NCBI GenBank assembly: GCA_023512835.1
Contig: CM042092.1
Location: 12,228,498-12,292,497, forward strand
From: Taxillus chinensis
Lineage: Eukaryota; Streptophyta; Magnoliopsida; Santalales; Loranthaceae
Direction of reading: 5' to 3'
DNA length: 64,000 nt
Every line of letters starts with the position of its first letter. The first letter of the stretch is position 1. Positions 1 to 12,295 of this stretch are shown piece after piece. The notes beneath the pieces are model-generated. The model was not told the origin of the DNA. It made no database searches and saw only the letters and a program-made list of their open reading frames with translations. The translations under genes and the position numbers were made by a program.

Positions 1-741
1 TTATTTCACATCGAAAATACAAAAATATCACAATACCGAATATAGCTATCAATGCTGTTGTGTAAATCCAGAGTTCCAACGCGATAGCGCAAAAAAAAAA
101 AACACGTCTGACATTGGTTTCAAAGAAGATAAGTCCGGGTGCGTCAGCTCATGCATCACTCTAACTATATAAAGATATATATATATATATCATAAAGAAC
201 TTTTTTTATAATGCGTCGAGGGGAAAAAAAGGAAAATTTCATTTGTTATATTTCTTTGAATGAAAACTACATTGAAAAGGTCAGGATTGATTTCATTATA
301 CGTCAAATGAAAGCAACATTGAAAAGGTCAGCACTTTTAATTTCAAATATTTGAAATTAAATTAAAAGAACCTTCTCAAATTTGTTAGCCACCGGGAAGA
401 AAAGAGTGTGAATGGCAGCCGGCCGGTGAATCAGTATCCCTCTTTATATTTTATGGTGGAACACATTAATTTTAACATTTTTATATTAAAAATTTGTTAT
501 TTTGATATGTAATTTTTAAAAAAACTTAATAAAACGATGTAATTTTAATTTATTACACCTAAAAGATTCCACTGGTGACAAAGTCTGTCCACCTGGCTAA
601 AAGAACAATAAAAAATAACTAAAACTAATAATTAAGTTGTTCCATGGTGAAAAAATTTAAAACTTCTTTAATTAACTTACCAATCAATTCCTACCATTGT
701 CACGGTCACAAGTAAGTGCCCACTATTTTGACGAATGATGA
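1..741. other. AT-rich intergenic sequence
   Basis: No gene, RNA gene or recognisable element is visible. The stretch is AT-rich with short poly-A and poly-T runs and a short TA repeat near 176-190. It ends where the family A short LTR element begins. Confidence 0.6.
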
Positions 742-1802
742 TGTTAGGATTTGGTCAAGACGCAGGCCACCCGCATGTCACAATATTGTTCGTGTTGGGC
801 TCGTCACATCGGCTTGCACGTCTTTTAAAATATGTTGTGACATTTTGGGCCTGTCTCACCATTTAGCTACTTGACTTCTCTTTTTTTCTTTCGAAGTGGG
901 ACACAATTTCCTAATAATTTTCCCTTTGTCACATATCGAACTACAACATAGGCTAGAGACGCACCTATGAAACTGATGAGCTGCCCCCATGTATGCTGTC
1001 ATAGGAGCTCCCCCTCAATGTATATTCTGATTGAGAGCAGACCGATTCGATCACTTGAAGACAAGGACTTGTATTCCAATCCGATACCGCTGCACACTAC
1101 GGGACACGCCGCTCGGCCACAAATTACACCGAGAAGACTTTCGATATAATGGAATACCTAACGGAGACAAACAGACTCTGATACCAGTTTGTTAAAATCT
1201 GGTCAAGGCGCAGTGTCACGGGGTCAGGTTTTCTACGCCTCTCAACCCAATTGCGGCACTTAGCTTCTCTATCCACAGTCCGCTAAGTTTAGCCTTTGAG
1301 GGTTGAAGCGCACGTAGACTGGTTTCGCCATGCCATTGGGCTCATCAGGAGAAGGGCTCCAGTTCGACCGGCTGTGTAAGGATGGCCAAATCCCTTCTTC
1401 AACGTCAAGTCCTCGACTAGCGGCGTGCTCCCCGCATTCAACCGGGTCGGCACGTCTGAACTCCGAAGGGATTCCATCCGTTCTCCTCCACGAACTGCCT
1501 GGAACCTTCCGCTGCGCACCACCTACGCTTTCAACCAACCCCTCTCTTTTACGTAGCACGAATACATTCCTGAATCGTGCCACTGAGAAACGTCCCGCCA
1601 GCACCACGCTGCTCGGGTCGTGACATTGGCCCCTGACCCCGTGACAGCAGGCCCACCCGCATGTCACAATATTGTTCGCTTTAGGCTTACCACATCGACC
1701 CGCACGACTTTAAAACGCGTTATGACATTCTGGGCCTGCCTTACCATGTAAGTTACTTGACTTCTCCTTTTTTCTTCCGATGTGAGACACAATTTCCTAA
1801 CA
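742..1802 (-). mobile_element. Short LTR retroelement (TRIM), family A copy 1, with nested insertion
   Basis: Read on the minus strand this is a complete miniature LTR element. The 5' LTR is 1190-1802, about 176 bp once the nested insertion at 1214-1650 is removed. The 3' LTR is 742-916 (175 bp). The LTRs start TGTTAGGAAATTGTG (TATTAGG in the 3' copy) and end in TAACA. A primer binding site TGGTATCAGAGTCTG, matching the usual initiator-Met tRNA type, lies at 1172-1186, three bases inside the 5' LTR. A purine tract (AAAGGGAAAA) abuts the 3' LTR at about 917-926. The internal region is only about 273 bp and has no gag or pol, which fits a TRIM. Flanking 5-mers do not match exactly, so no target duplication is claimed. 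Confidence 0.85.
1214..1646 (-). mobile_element. Family B LTR insertion nested in the family A LTR
   Basis: A 433-bp insertion inside the 5' LTR of the family A element. It is flanked by GCAG at 1210-1213 and 1647-1650. The other family A LTR, near 757-770, shows the uninterrupted site with GCAG once, so the boundaries are direct. Positions 1214-1625 match the 411-bp LTRs at 26747-27157 and 27552-27962. The remaining 21 bp (1626-1646) ends in CTGACCCCGTGACA, the exact inverse of the first 14 bases of the insertion. The unit therefore has 14-bp terminal inverted repeats. It is best read as a solo LTR or extreme deletion derivative. The ORFs inside it (for example 1330-1623) are not genes. Confidence 0.8.
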
Positions 1803-3759
1803 ATTGAGCCCAAGGCTCTCCACGAAAATAATTAGGCATATTTTATCATGCCATTTTTTCAAGGGCCGAAGGAGCATTAGTGGGAGTACTAATTTTTCTC
1901 CATGTGTAATTAATTTTGAGTTTGTATTTAGCTGTGTATATTATTTTTTTATGTGACCAATCGTATCGAAAAATAATTGGTATCGATTCTGTTTATTTTA
2001 TCACCTTTTGATTGAATATCGGAGGAAATCACACTCTGAAAACGATTTCTCCCGAGCTAAATACAATGATGATAATTCATTCGCCTAGTGAGTCACAAGT
2101 ACATGTTATTTTGAAAAAAAGAAAAAGAAAAAAATAGAGAAAATGTTATCTTCAGGGTGATGGATCTCCTTTCATCTCAAAGGTTCGAATTAGGCTTTAC
2201 CAAACTAAAGAAATATATGTAACAGTAACCCGCTTAATTCAAAGGTATGTGTAAATTTTTATGTTAGCTATTATAAGTAAAAGTAAAAATAAACATTTAA
2301 AATAATAAATAAATAAAAACCTGGGTGTTGCTAGTTTCTATTTATATGTAATTTATTTCATATTGAGTCACGAATATGAAACATTGGCTATATTTGGTTT
2401 GGTTATATTATTTTTAAAAATATAAGTATTTTAAAAACTGTGAATTCAAAAAAAATTACACCAGTCATATGTTATAAATAATTTTAAATTTACTAAGTTT
2501 GTTATTTTCTTAAACAATCCTTTTTGTCAAAAAAATAATATCACACTATCAAACAATCTCATTACTTTGTAATTGGCTTAGATAGCCAGACTATAAGAAA
2601 TGTTACGTGGAGTCATCATTTTTTTAAGCACGGTTAGAAGTTAATTAAGTAAAATAAGAAAAAAAGAAAACAAGAGCTCTCATCCATTAACATGAATTAT
2701 GATTTCTTAAAAAAATCAAATATGCAGTCATCTTGTAAACACTACCGTTTATAACAACTACTGTGAGTTTAATTAAATTTAATTAGCTAAGAGCATTTCC
2801 AAACTTATAAGCTAAATTTAATTAGCTAAAGTCATATATAAACGCGTTGGTTCGATTGCCCAAGTCAAGTTCAACAACACCCATGGAGGGCTTGGCAAAG
2901 CACTCGTTGTTCTCTTCTTCTCTAATGTTTCCCAATCCTAAACAAAAAAGCCAATAGCGGCGAGCATTGGTGGTGGAAGCCAAGGGCACGCGCAGAATGC
3001 ATCTGGGTCATTTTCAACACCCTTCGCTGCCACCGTTGCCCAAGATCGAGGATGACGGCAACCTGCAATTTCTCATCTTCATCCGTATGGCCAACTTTAG
3101 TTTCCAAGTTGGGTTATCTCCAACACCCTTATATTATGTTCATATAATAATCACCCAATGAGTTTTTGAAGCCTTCAACCCCCCCCCCCCCCCTCTCACG
3201 GGCTTTTTAGGATTAATCAAAAGATATTTTTGATAACGATAATTTATTTGATTTAGTCTATTAAGATTAGATATTAGATTCTGTATTCTAATTAGTGTTG
3301 ATGTTGTGAATTTAAGATGATAAATTAACAATACTAAAGTTGAACATGAAAACTGTAAATCCAATTTAATCCAACAAACCGACCGACCGAAAACCGAATA
3401 AACCGATTTTGATAGGTTAAGCAACTCTATTCACCTGACCAAAAATTAAAAATTAAATTTAACAAAGTGATATAATCTATACAAACCAACTGACGATTAC
3501 CCTTAAAAGCTTAGAGTGCAAATGCGTTATGATAATATTAAATTACAATAATATCCTGCAACAATTGCCATTTGATTTTTTAAAATCATCTGGAGGATGA
3601 TTTTGTCACAGAAGTTAAACGAAGCCCGGCACCGTAAAGAGGTTTGCCTGGTCCCCTACTATGTCCGCATTGAAAGACAGGGGCGTTCTTGGCATTAATG
3701 AAATCGTCATAGCTGGTGACAATCTCGTATTCAAATGACAAACCTGGTCTAACTATATT
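1803..3759. other. AT-rich intergenic sequence
   Basis: No gene is supported. Contents are AT-rich sequence, a C15-type homopolymer near 3179-3194, and only short unsupported ORFs (up to 94 codons at 3140-3424). The motif ctaagagcatttcc near 2788-2801 resembles ends of small plant transposons, but no matching partner end was found. Confidence 0.5.
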
Positions 3760-3922
3760 GAATACATATTTGTGCAACCGATTCGCGATATCTTCGCGTA
3801 ACCATAAGGGATTGAATGATTATTATCATTTCTTTTTTCTTTTTTTCTTCCTTTCCGATGAATTGGTAGGCTGTCACGTTGTCACCATTACCCAAAGATT
3901 ACTCAACCCCGATTATACCTAA
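3760..3922 (+). repeat. Dispersed repeat D, copy 1
   Basis: This stretch resembles 46227-46380 in the same orientation. Both contain a sentence-like run of shared blocks: a T-rich tract, a GATGAATT block, a TAGGCTGT block, and an ending CAACCCCGATTATACCTAAC. The class is unknown. No terminal repeats or target duplications were identified. Confidence 0.6.
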
Positions 3923-6900
3923 CATTATTCAACTATATTTTGGCAAAATAAAGTTTAATTTGTGGTATCATAGAAGTTTAGAAAACAAATAAACATTCAA
4001 TAATATTAATTTGTGGTAATAGTAGCGATCGCAAAATAAAGGGAGAGAATCCAAATTCATCTTATTATTATCATTATTATTACTTAATTGATCCAATTTT
4101 AAGTTTCATAGTCTATCAACCCTCGCCCTCTACTCGATCTCTGCACCTTCGTGGGCATCGTCGGAGGCATTTATTATTTATTGGAGGCGTCGACATCCTC
4201 AGTGTCACTCACACACACGTCGGCATCGTGTCCCCTTCCGTGTTCGTCGAAGTCTGTTGTGGTGACAATACATTATCGCCCTTTATAATTATTTCATTAT
4301 TTTTAGTAAATTAGAAAATGAGAATATGCGATGAGTTTGGGATATAGATGAGTACAAAATTAATTAATTACCTTCATTTCGATTCTCGAAATCTTATTCC
4401 TAGATCCTAATTTGATTTCCGCCTAGAATTATATACACACGATCGTAATTTAAAACCCAGATCTAGGCATCTAGCTCGATATTGAATATAAAAATTAGAC
4501 TGTTTAAAAAAATCATTACCGAATATGAAACTCGAGTATCACAGCCCCCACCCCCTCTTAGACTTTGATTTAAATTTTATTCCGAACAAAATCAAAAAAA
4601 AAAAGTACTACCATTTTACAATACCTGTAATTTTTTAAAATATATCACACAACTAATATTACCTTACCTCATCGTTCAATTACAAATCCAATTAAGTCAT
4701 CTCATTAAAAATAATTTTTCTTTGCAACAATACATAATAACAAATTTAATATTTGATTTTCAATTTGATATTACGCGCCTATTTAAAAATAATATATATA
4801 TAATATATTAAAATGATAAAAATATGTGTTGTATATCTAAACTATAAAGAAACTCTTATGGACAATTATAATAAAAAATCATGAAAAAGTTATATTCATA
4901 TTTTATATATGAATAATGTTACATATAACTGTGATAACGTGATAATATGGTCATCAGGAGGGAAAAAATTACTACAATTCACATCATTCACGATATCACA
5001 AGTTGATTATACGAAATACTTTTCCTTGTATATTTAAATAAATAGAATTTTAAAATACAGTTTAAAATAATAATAATTATAGTTATAAAACCATGACGAT
5101 AATAATAGATTGTATTAAGAAGAGCATGATAAAATATGAATACTTTATGGGTACTAAAACAACATAGAGTGTGTTAATTCTAAGGTGTAGTGATTCTTTA
5201 TATGATTCATAACTATAAAAATTGTTCCAGTAATTTTTAACGTCATGGGTTAATGTCGAGTTCTGGTTTGGAAATCAAAAAAAGCTAACCAGAAATTATG
5301 TGATTATTTTAATTAAAATATAATCAAATTAATATTAATTGCATAATATTTTAATAAAAATAAAATTATTTTAAATAATAGTATTAGAATTGTATATATA
5401 AAATAACTCTTCATTTGAAAAAAATTCTCTGAATGTGAAAAAAATACAAAGAGCAAATCACTAACAATACAATCAAATAAAAATAAAAAAAAATGTTTGA
5501 TTAGTGTTTTTGTTTTTTTTTAAAATGTGATAATTTTTAGGTTAAAAAACAAAAATTATACAAAAAATTATCATTTTATGAATATTTTAAATTTAAAATA
5601 ATCTTTTATTATTTTTATTTCTTAACTTTATATAAACAACTATCAATTTTTAAAAATAAAAGAAAAAAAGAAAAAATCTATGTGTAAGCCTATTTGGTAT
5701 AAGCTTCCGCACACAACTGAGTTCAGGGTATTTTATTGGCCAAATAAATTAATCAGGCGATTCAGGCTACCCAATAATTTGGTAGAGTTAATATAATACT
5801 GTTGCGAAAATCTTCCACAGAAGAGATTTATATATAATATTCTTTGAATAAAAAAATATCCAAACCCAACATGTTCCGCGTTTGGCCAAGGGGTGGTTAC
5901 ACGCATGTGCAGATGTGCTTACTGTGTGCGCTTTGGAGTTTGGATGAGGTTTTGACGTTTCATAAAATCTTGTGGCCATTGGTTCAAGCTTATCCTAAGA
6001 GCATCTATAATAATATTAATATTAATATTTTTATTTTAAAAATAAATAAAATATAATTTACTTTTTTTTTAATATCAAATATTTCATTTTCTATTTCTAT
6101 TTATTCCTTTTTTTATTTTATATTATTTTTTTTATTATCTTTTCATTTTATTATTATCAATAAAAATGTTACAAATATAATAATATATATTTAAAAAGTA
6201 TAGAAAAAATATTTATGGATAAATAGTAAATTCCTAAATATATATGAATTTACTATTCATTTCCTATCCATATATCCTATTTTAGGAAACCTGATATGAA
6301 TGAGTTTTTGATAAATTTGTATATTTTTTTCTAAATTATAAGAAAATTTTGATTATACTAAACCTGTTGTTGATGCTCTAAAGTTTCTTTTTCTTCTCCT
6401 TCCAGCCGGGGCAGAAGTCTCAAAGGAAAAATTTTTATTTTAAAATTAATTTAATTTAATTTAAGCATAAATTAAGTATTAGATTATAATAAAATTTTAC
6501 ATACTATATAAATATTTAATTTAATAATTAATTTATAAAATAAATATTAATTTAATATCAAAATTATCTAAATTTTCATAATAATAAGCTAAACTTAATT
6601 TCTAATAAATTCAAACTCATATATCAGATGGGCACATAAGGAGGGCATAAGTTTGATGTAGCCTAACGTGGCAGCCTGATCGGACCATAGTACCACTAAT
6701 ATACTGCAAGCACCAATCACATTACATCAAGGGTGCCTAGGTAAAATTTATGGGAGGCGCTTACACCTACCACTACTCCTAAACAAAGGAATGGGATAAT
6801 TTTTTTCAACAATTAAAAAAGAACTTAAAAATGATGAAGTCAATACTGTTAAGATTCGGAGGCTAATCTTATTAAGACGTCTCTTTGAGGCAAATATTGT

Positions 6901-9900
6901 GTGAGTGGCAGTCTCATGTGTAAGGCTTCTACAAGCTATCACTTTCCATTGAAGACAGTATATTCGAATTCGTTTGACCTATATTTGTAAAACATAGTAG
7001 AGACAATTGGATGAGTGTCTTTTAATGGTCAATAACTATACGCTAATATGGTATAGGGCACCCTGTTAAATTTTTTTTTTTAAAGATTAACAAAGATATA
7101 TACAGTTGAGCCACTAATACACCGGGAGACTTAAGTAACATATGTCTCACATTACGACTTATCCCTTGAGATATACGGATCCTAAGGGTAACCAATATAA
7201 GTCAGAAATATTCCCGTGCAATGACAAATTAAAATTCGATTTTAAAACCTCAATCATAAGGGAACAACTCATTTGTTGTTATGCTTTGTGGTACAAATCA
7301 CAGGGAACAAACGAAAAAGTAAAATGTATCTTCTTTTGCAAATACGTCTTTGACTATGAGCATGCTTTTGGCAAATTTAACCACCAAAAACAAAGGAGAA
7401 AAAAGAAAAGGAAATGGTGTGAACGAGTGACGGTGAGAAAATAAAGCTAATGAAAGAATTACAGCCAAAGATAAGACGAACCGAAGGCGAAGAGGATGGA
7501 GGCCAAGTGACAGTGACGAGAAAGCAAAAATGTGATAAGGTAGAAACAGGGTGGTTTTATTTTGATATCAGAGAGAATATTTGAGTTTGGGTCTTTGAGA
7601 TAAAATAAAATAAAGTGATAGATTATATTTTATAATTTTTTTAAAATAAACTAACGTCAAAAAGAATAATTAGAGAAGAAAAACTGACACTAAGTTTGAA
7701 TTATAGTAGGGATAAAAAACAAATCCCTTAACTTATACTCAAGCAAAGCAAAGCACAAATTCGCTACCCATTAACAATTTTCATTTATATATAATATATA
7801 TAAATAAAAAAAAATTATACGTTTTTTCTAATCTGGTTGCTGACTCTACTATAATTTTATAATTTTGTTAGGACTACAAGTCCCCTTCAAGTCCCGCAGA
7901 CATTAATTGACCACGACGGTGCTGTCGTAAACTTATTCGGAAAAAGTAACGTTTAGAAAAAACCGTATTCATCACCTTGTTTTATAGTGAGTAGTGGAAG
8001 TGCGGAAAAGATATAAAAATTAAATAGTATTATATTAAAAATATAATTTTAATGTATTAATTTAAAATATTTATATATAATTATTAATTATAGGTTAGGT
8101 TTAACCGTTGAATGAGTAATTAAACTAATAATTCGATCACTCAAAATCTTAACCGGATTGATATTCGATTCTGATAACTATGGATCCGTTTGATTTGAGT
8201 GTATTATTTTTAAAAATAATAAGTCTGATATTTTTTTTAATATTTATGAGTTATGTAAATTTATCTGAGTTTACAGGTTTTAACAATAATTATATTTTTA
8301 TTTTCGGTCAAATTACTATTTATACATTTACAATTAATTTATTTTATTTTTAAAAATTATGAGCCCAAATCATACCACTTGTAAATACTAAAAAATTCAC
8401 CCAACTTATTTTTTTCAAAAATAATACGCTCAAATCAGTGATTGTCAATTTTCAAATCCACCCCACTCATCCATGTACACCGATTGGGTGCTGTGAGTAA
8501 AAACACAAAAATAAATAAATAAATAAATCAGCATTTTGTTGATATTGCGTTATTTTTTTTAATATTTCAGTATATCATAATAACATTTATTTTAAAAATC
8601 AATTATTAAATTAAATATTTATATTTATAAAATTTTATAATTAATTTTTATGTAAATTTAATTTGAAGAAACTGAAATATAAATAAATAAATAATTTATG
8701 TACCATTTATTTATTTATATTTTAATTTATTTTAGGTAATTTGTGCAAAACCAATCATCTATAAAATTTTATAAGCATTGCAAATAATATATAAAAATCT
8801 AAATTTAATTATCAATTATTGAAATAAATATTAACGGTATAATGAAATATAAAAAATCAACAGTGTGCTTAATTATTATTTTTTATTATCAGAGGCCAAT
8901 CTGATCCCATGCATGTAATTGTAAACTTATGGATTGCGAGTCGCCTTTTTAAAAAGGCCAAATAATACATAATAATATAAAGTCAATTTATCTTATTTGT
9001 TTTGTTGAAACATAGTCTATCCGGATAACATTGGTTAATAAAAAATGAAAATGAATGCATACATCAATTAGTAGACAAACACCGGCACACAATTAGGTCC
9101 GTTGACGTTGTCACGTGGGAACTTAGACTATCAATCTCATATTCAGGTGGTGTGCGGGCTTAAGCAATTTTATCTTCGCTTGTCAGCTTGTGTGAATAAA
9201 TTTTACCCGACGCCCGACCGACTACAGTCCAATGTATATCTTAGGCTAAGGAAAAAATTCGATAAATCAATTCAATCTAATCCGATAAATTGATTGATTG
9301 AAAATCAAATAAATTAACTAATTTCGAAAATATAATTCAGATAGATAATATAATCCGCCCAAACCTCTAGGAGAAGCAGCGGTGAGTGAGAGGCTGCGCG
9401 ACAGTGCGACGAAGGGACGGTAGTCCTCTGCGGTCGACGTCGGGCTTGCTGGCAGAGAGAAAGTGAGCAGCGAAGAGGCGTGGCGAGAGAGACAGGGAGC
9501 CCGAGTCGGAAAAGAGTGACGGTGTGGACCACGAATTTTTCACATTAATTAGTCATGGATTAGATTAATTGATTCGATGCCAAGCTATGGGGTAAGCAAT
9601 GAAATTGTTTTCAAATTTAAAAAATCCTTACACGTAATCATACATATACTACCTTAAAACACACGCGTAAAATATTTTTTGGATGCTATTCTCATATGCT
9701 GTTAATATTATAAAATTTTAAAGTTAGAGGGTTATTTTTTGAATAAAATTTAATTATAAAATATATTTTTATTAAAATTAACTATCTATTATTTGTAACA
9801 TCAAATAATACAGATCGCATCGTGGCATCGTGGGAAAAGAGTAACGGTGTAGAGAGGAACATTGGCATCGTGGCAATGCATGCAGAGCCTTTTGATTTGG

Positions 9901-10072
9901 TACAGAGGAACATCGTTGTCGTAGGAAAAGATCGCGAAGACGCAATTAAGAGCTAGGGGAGGAGGTGCTTAAAGATGATGGGCAGGGGGAGGGGTTTGGC
10001 TCGTGACGTCTTTGTTCGCAATCAAGGAAGGTGGAGATTCATGGTGGGAATGAGTGGTGGTAACAGGTAATT
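3923..10072. other. Long AT-rich intergenic region
   Basis: No gene is supported in this 6-kb stretch. It is dominated by AT-rich sequence with short runs and poor ORFs (largest 100 codons at 7142-7444, no recognisable domain). A GC-richer island at about 9350-9535 and a purine-rich patch at 9890-10050 stand out in composition but encode nothing I recognise. Confidence 0.5.
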
Positions 10073-12295
10073 TGTCACGCATCCAAATTTTAGGGCACCC
10101 GAAATCAAGAATATGATTTTTTCTTGCCTGCACCCAAAAGGTCAAGAGGTAGATGACTAGCACCAATAAAGACTACACCACGGGTGTTGTCTCAAATATG
10201 CAACCATGTACAGTCATACATCAAGGATAATCCTGTACTTTCCCATACATCATTATGCATACAATAAGTCAAACACTCGTACAGACATCACATCACAAAC
10301 AATATGCAATTATAACTGTTCACGGACCCATGTCTGGGATACAATACAGAATATAGTATTGTATCATACATCAGAGTAGTGTACACGTCCTCCAGGAAGA
10401 AAGTCCTCCACTAGTCTCGGGTCACACCTGAAAAAGGTAAACAACAAGTAGGTGTGAGCGACAAGTTCAATAGGTGACCCCAAAAACTCCACATCATACA
10501 AACATACAAGTCAATACTATATGCTCAGTGTACTTGTGCACCGTATAGTGTGCACAATCATCAGGACCCAACCTGCCCACGCAGGACAGCTTGTCCTCGA
10601 TCCTCCACGGGATCCCAGCTCATGCCACTCAGCTCTAGCTCGACGAGCTCAACGGCTCAACAAAATCCTGAACAGGATCTCAGCTCAGGGCACTTAGCCC
10701 TAGCTCCACGAGCTCAACGGCTCAACACGGGCCTTAGCCATACGGTGAAAATCCAACAAGTCATAGAGCTCAAGCCCCAATTCCTCAAACCAACATACCA
10801 TCACCAATATGACATTAAGGTTCACCATACATCCTTTATAACTGAAGCCAGTCTTCACAAATCGATCATCATTTCTTGACCAAGGAAGGACATACCCATA
10901 GAAGTTGTTTCCTTAAAATAAAAGGTTCTAGCATTGGGTCCTCATATCATAACTAAGATAATCCGATTTTTGGAGATTTTTCTGAGATGTCTAATCCCAT
11001 ATTCCAAAAAGTCACATCTACAAAAAACTGGATTTTTCCGAGATTTTACACTAAAACCTAATTTTCACATTTTTAAGGAGTGAAATTTAATTTTCTAATA
11101 TTTTTCCTTGAATCCGAAAGTAGGTATTTTCACTATTTACATTATAACTTAAGTATAATACTTACATGCAGAGAGACTTAAAGGTTACAGTGTAAATGAG
11201 TTCAGTCCAGTGCAGTTGCAATGGCTCAAAGCTGCAGAACTGCCCGACTCGTAGCTGCGGGATTGCGTCTCGTAGCTGCGGAATTACGGCCTCGAAGTTG
11301 GGACCTTTGACTACAGATCTTCAACCCTACGACCCAAATCTTCGGGTCTTCGTCCTTTCAACCCAATAGTTCGCTCAGGATACTGTTCATCATCGCTTTG
11401 CCTGTTCTTCGTCTGAAATCTGTCCAGCAACCCCCAAACGCTCACAAACACACGCTTTACGCATCAGACTACTTTATCTACCTCAAAACGCGTCCTGAAC
11501 GCCTCTAAATCACACAGTACAGCAGAAATACGCACATAATTACAAATTTCTAAAAATCTAAATCTAAATCTAAATCCAGATTTCCATAGTTCACTTCTCA
11601 ATCGTCATGGAATATGCAGTTAAACAACCCCAGATCACAGAAACAATATCCAAGCTGATATAAATCAATTATTAACTACAGATCTTATTCTAAACCATTA
11701 GATCTAACCCAAAATTGGATTTCCCCCAAAACCTAAGGTTCATGCTTAATTCCATAAATCATGACAAATTCGTGCATACCAAAGACGTAATCATGATAAG
11801 AAGTTCAAGGACACCTACCTGGAGTGATTCTTTGAGCTCCACAAATCTAAATCGCCCCAAATTGCCAAGGCTTCAAACTTTCAAGCTCTCTCTTTTAAAT
11901 GCACAAACGTGATAGCGTAAAATGAAAGCTCTTTCTTTTCATTCTATTTATATTTCTGCTAATCATTGACCACTAATTGACCCAGTCAATAATTGACCTC
12001 CCAACACAATAATTGACCTCAAGGTCCCGAACTCTAAATTGAGTTAAATTACAATCAAAACGCTCGAAATGACGATCACAACACTATTCAGATATTATCA
12101 CACTTAAATGACCTCTCAAACGCAAAGTCAACCAATAAACTCTAAGAAAGTTAACAATTGGGCCACTTGGGCCCCCAACTCAGAATCAGGCCCAAGTATT
12201 GTCAAAATGCTCATCGGCGACTATACTACTGTCCAGATAGTTGCATTTCCATATAATGGCTATCTTTCAACACTACCCAAATATGAGTCTTTACA
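10073..12295 (-). mobile_element. Solo LTR of a Ty3/Gypsy-type element (2.2 kb)
   Basis: This 2223-bp stretch starts TGTCACG and ends TCTTTACA on the + strand. It aligns along its length with the LTR at 59020-61218. Shared blocks include GACTAGCACCAA near 10154, ACTTTCCCATA near 10237, the TAATCCGATTTTTGG block near 10958 and the ACTACCCAAATA end. Orientation is taken from the matching LTR, whose element reads on the minus strand. No pol-derived sequence flanks it, so it is a solo LTR. The flanking 5-mers (TAATT and CAGTT) do not match, so the target duplication is lost or one border is altered. Short ORFs inside (10550-10879, 12108-12335) are not genes. Confidence 0.85.

Noticed and set aside
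1214..1625. Cassandra-type TRIM with 5S rRNA in its LTR
   Set aside because: Family B LTRs contain no recognisable 5S rRNA internal promoter sequence.
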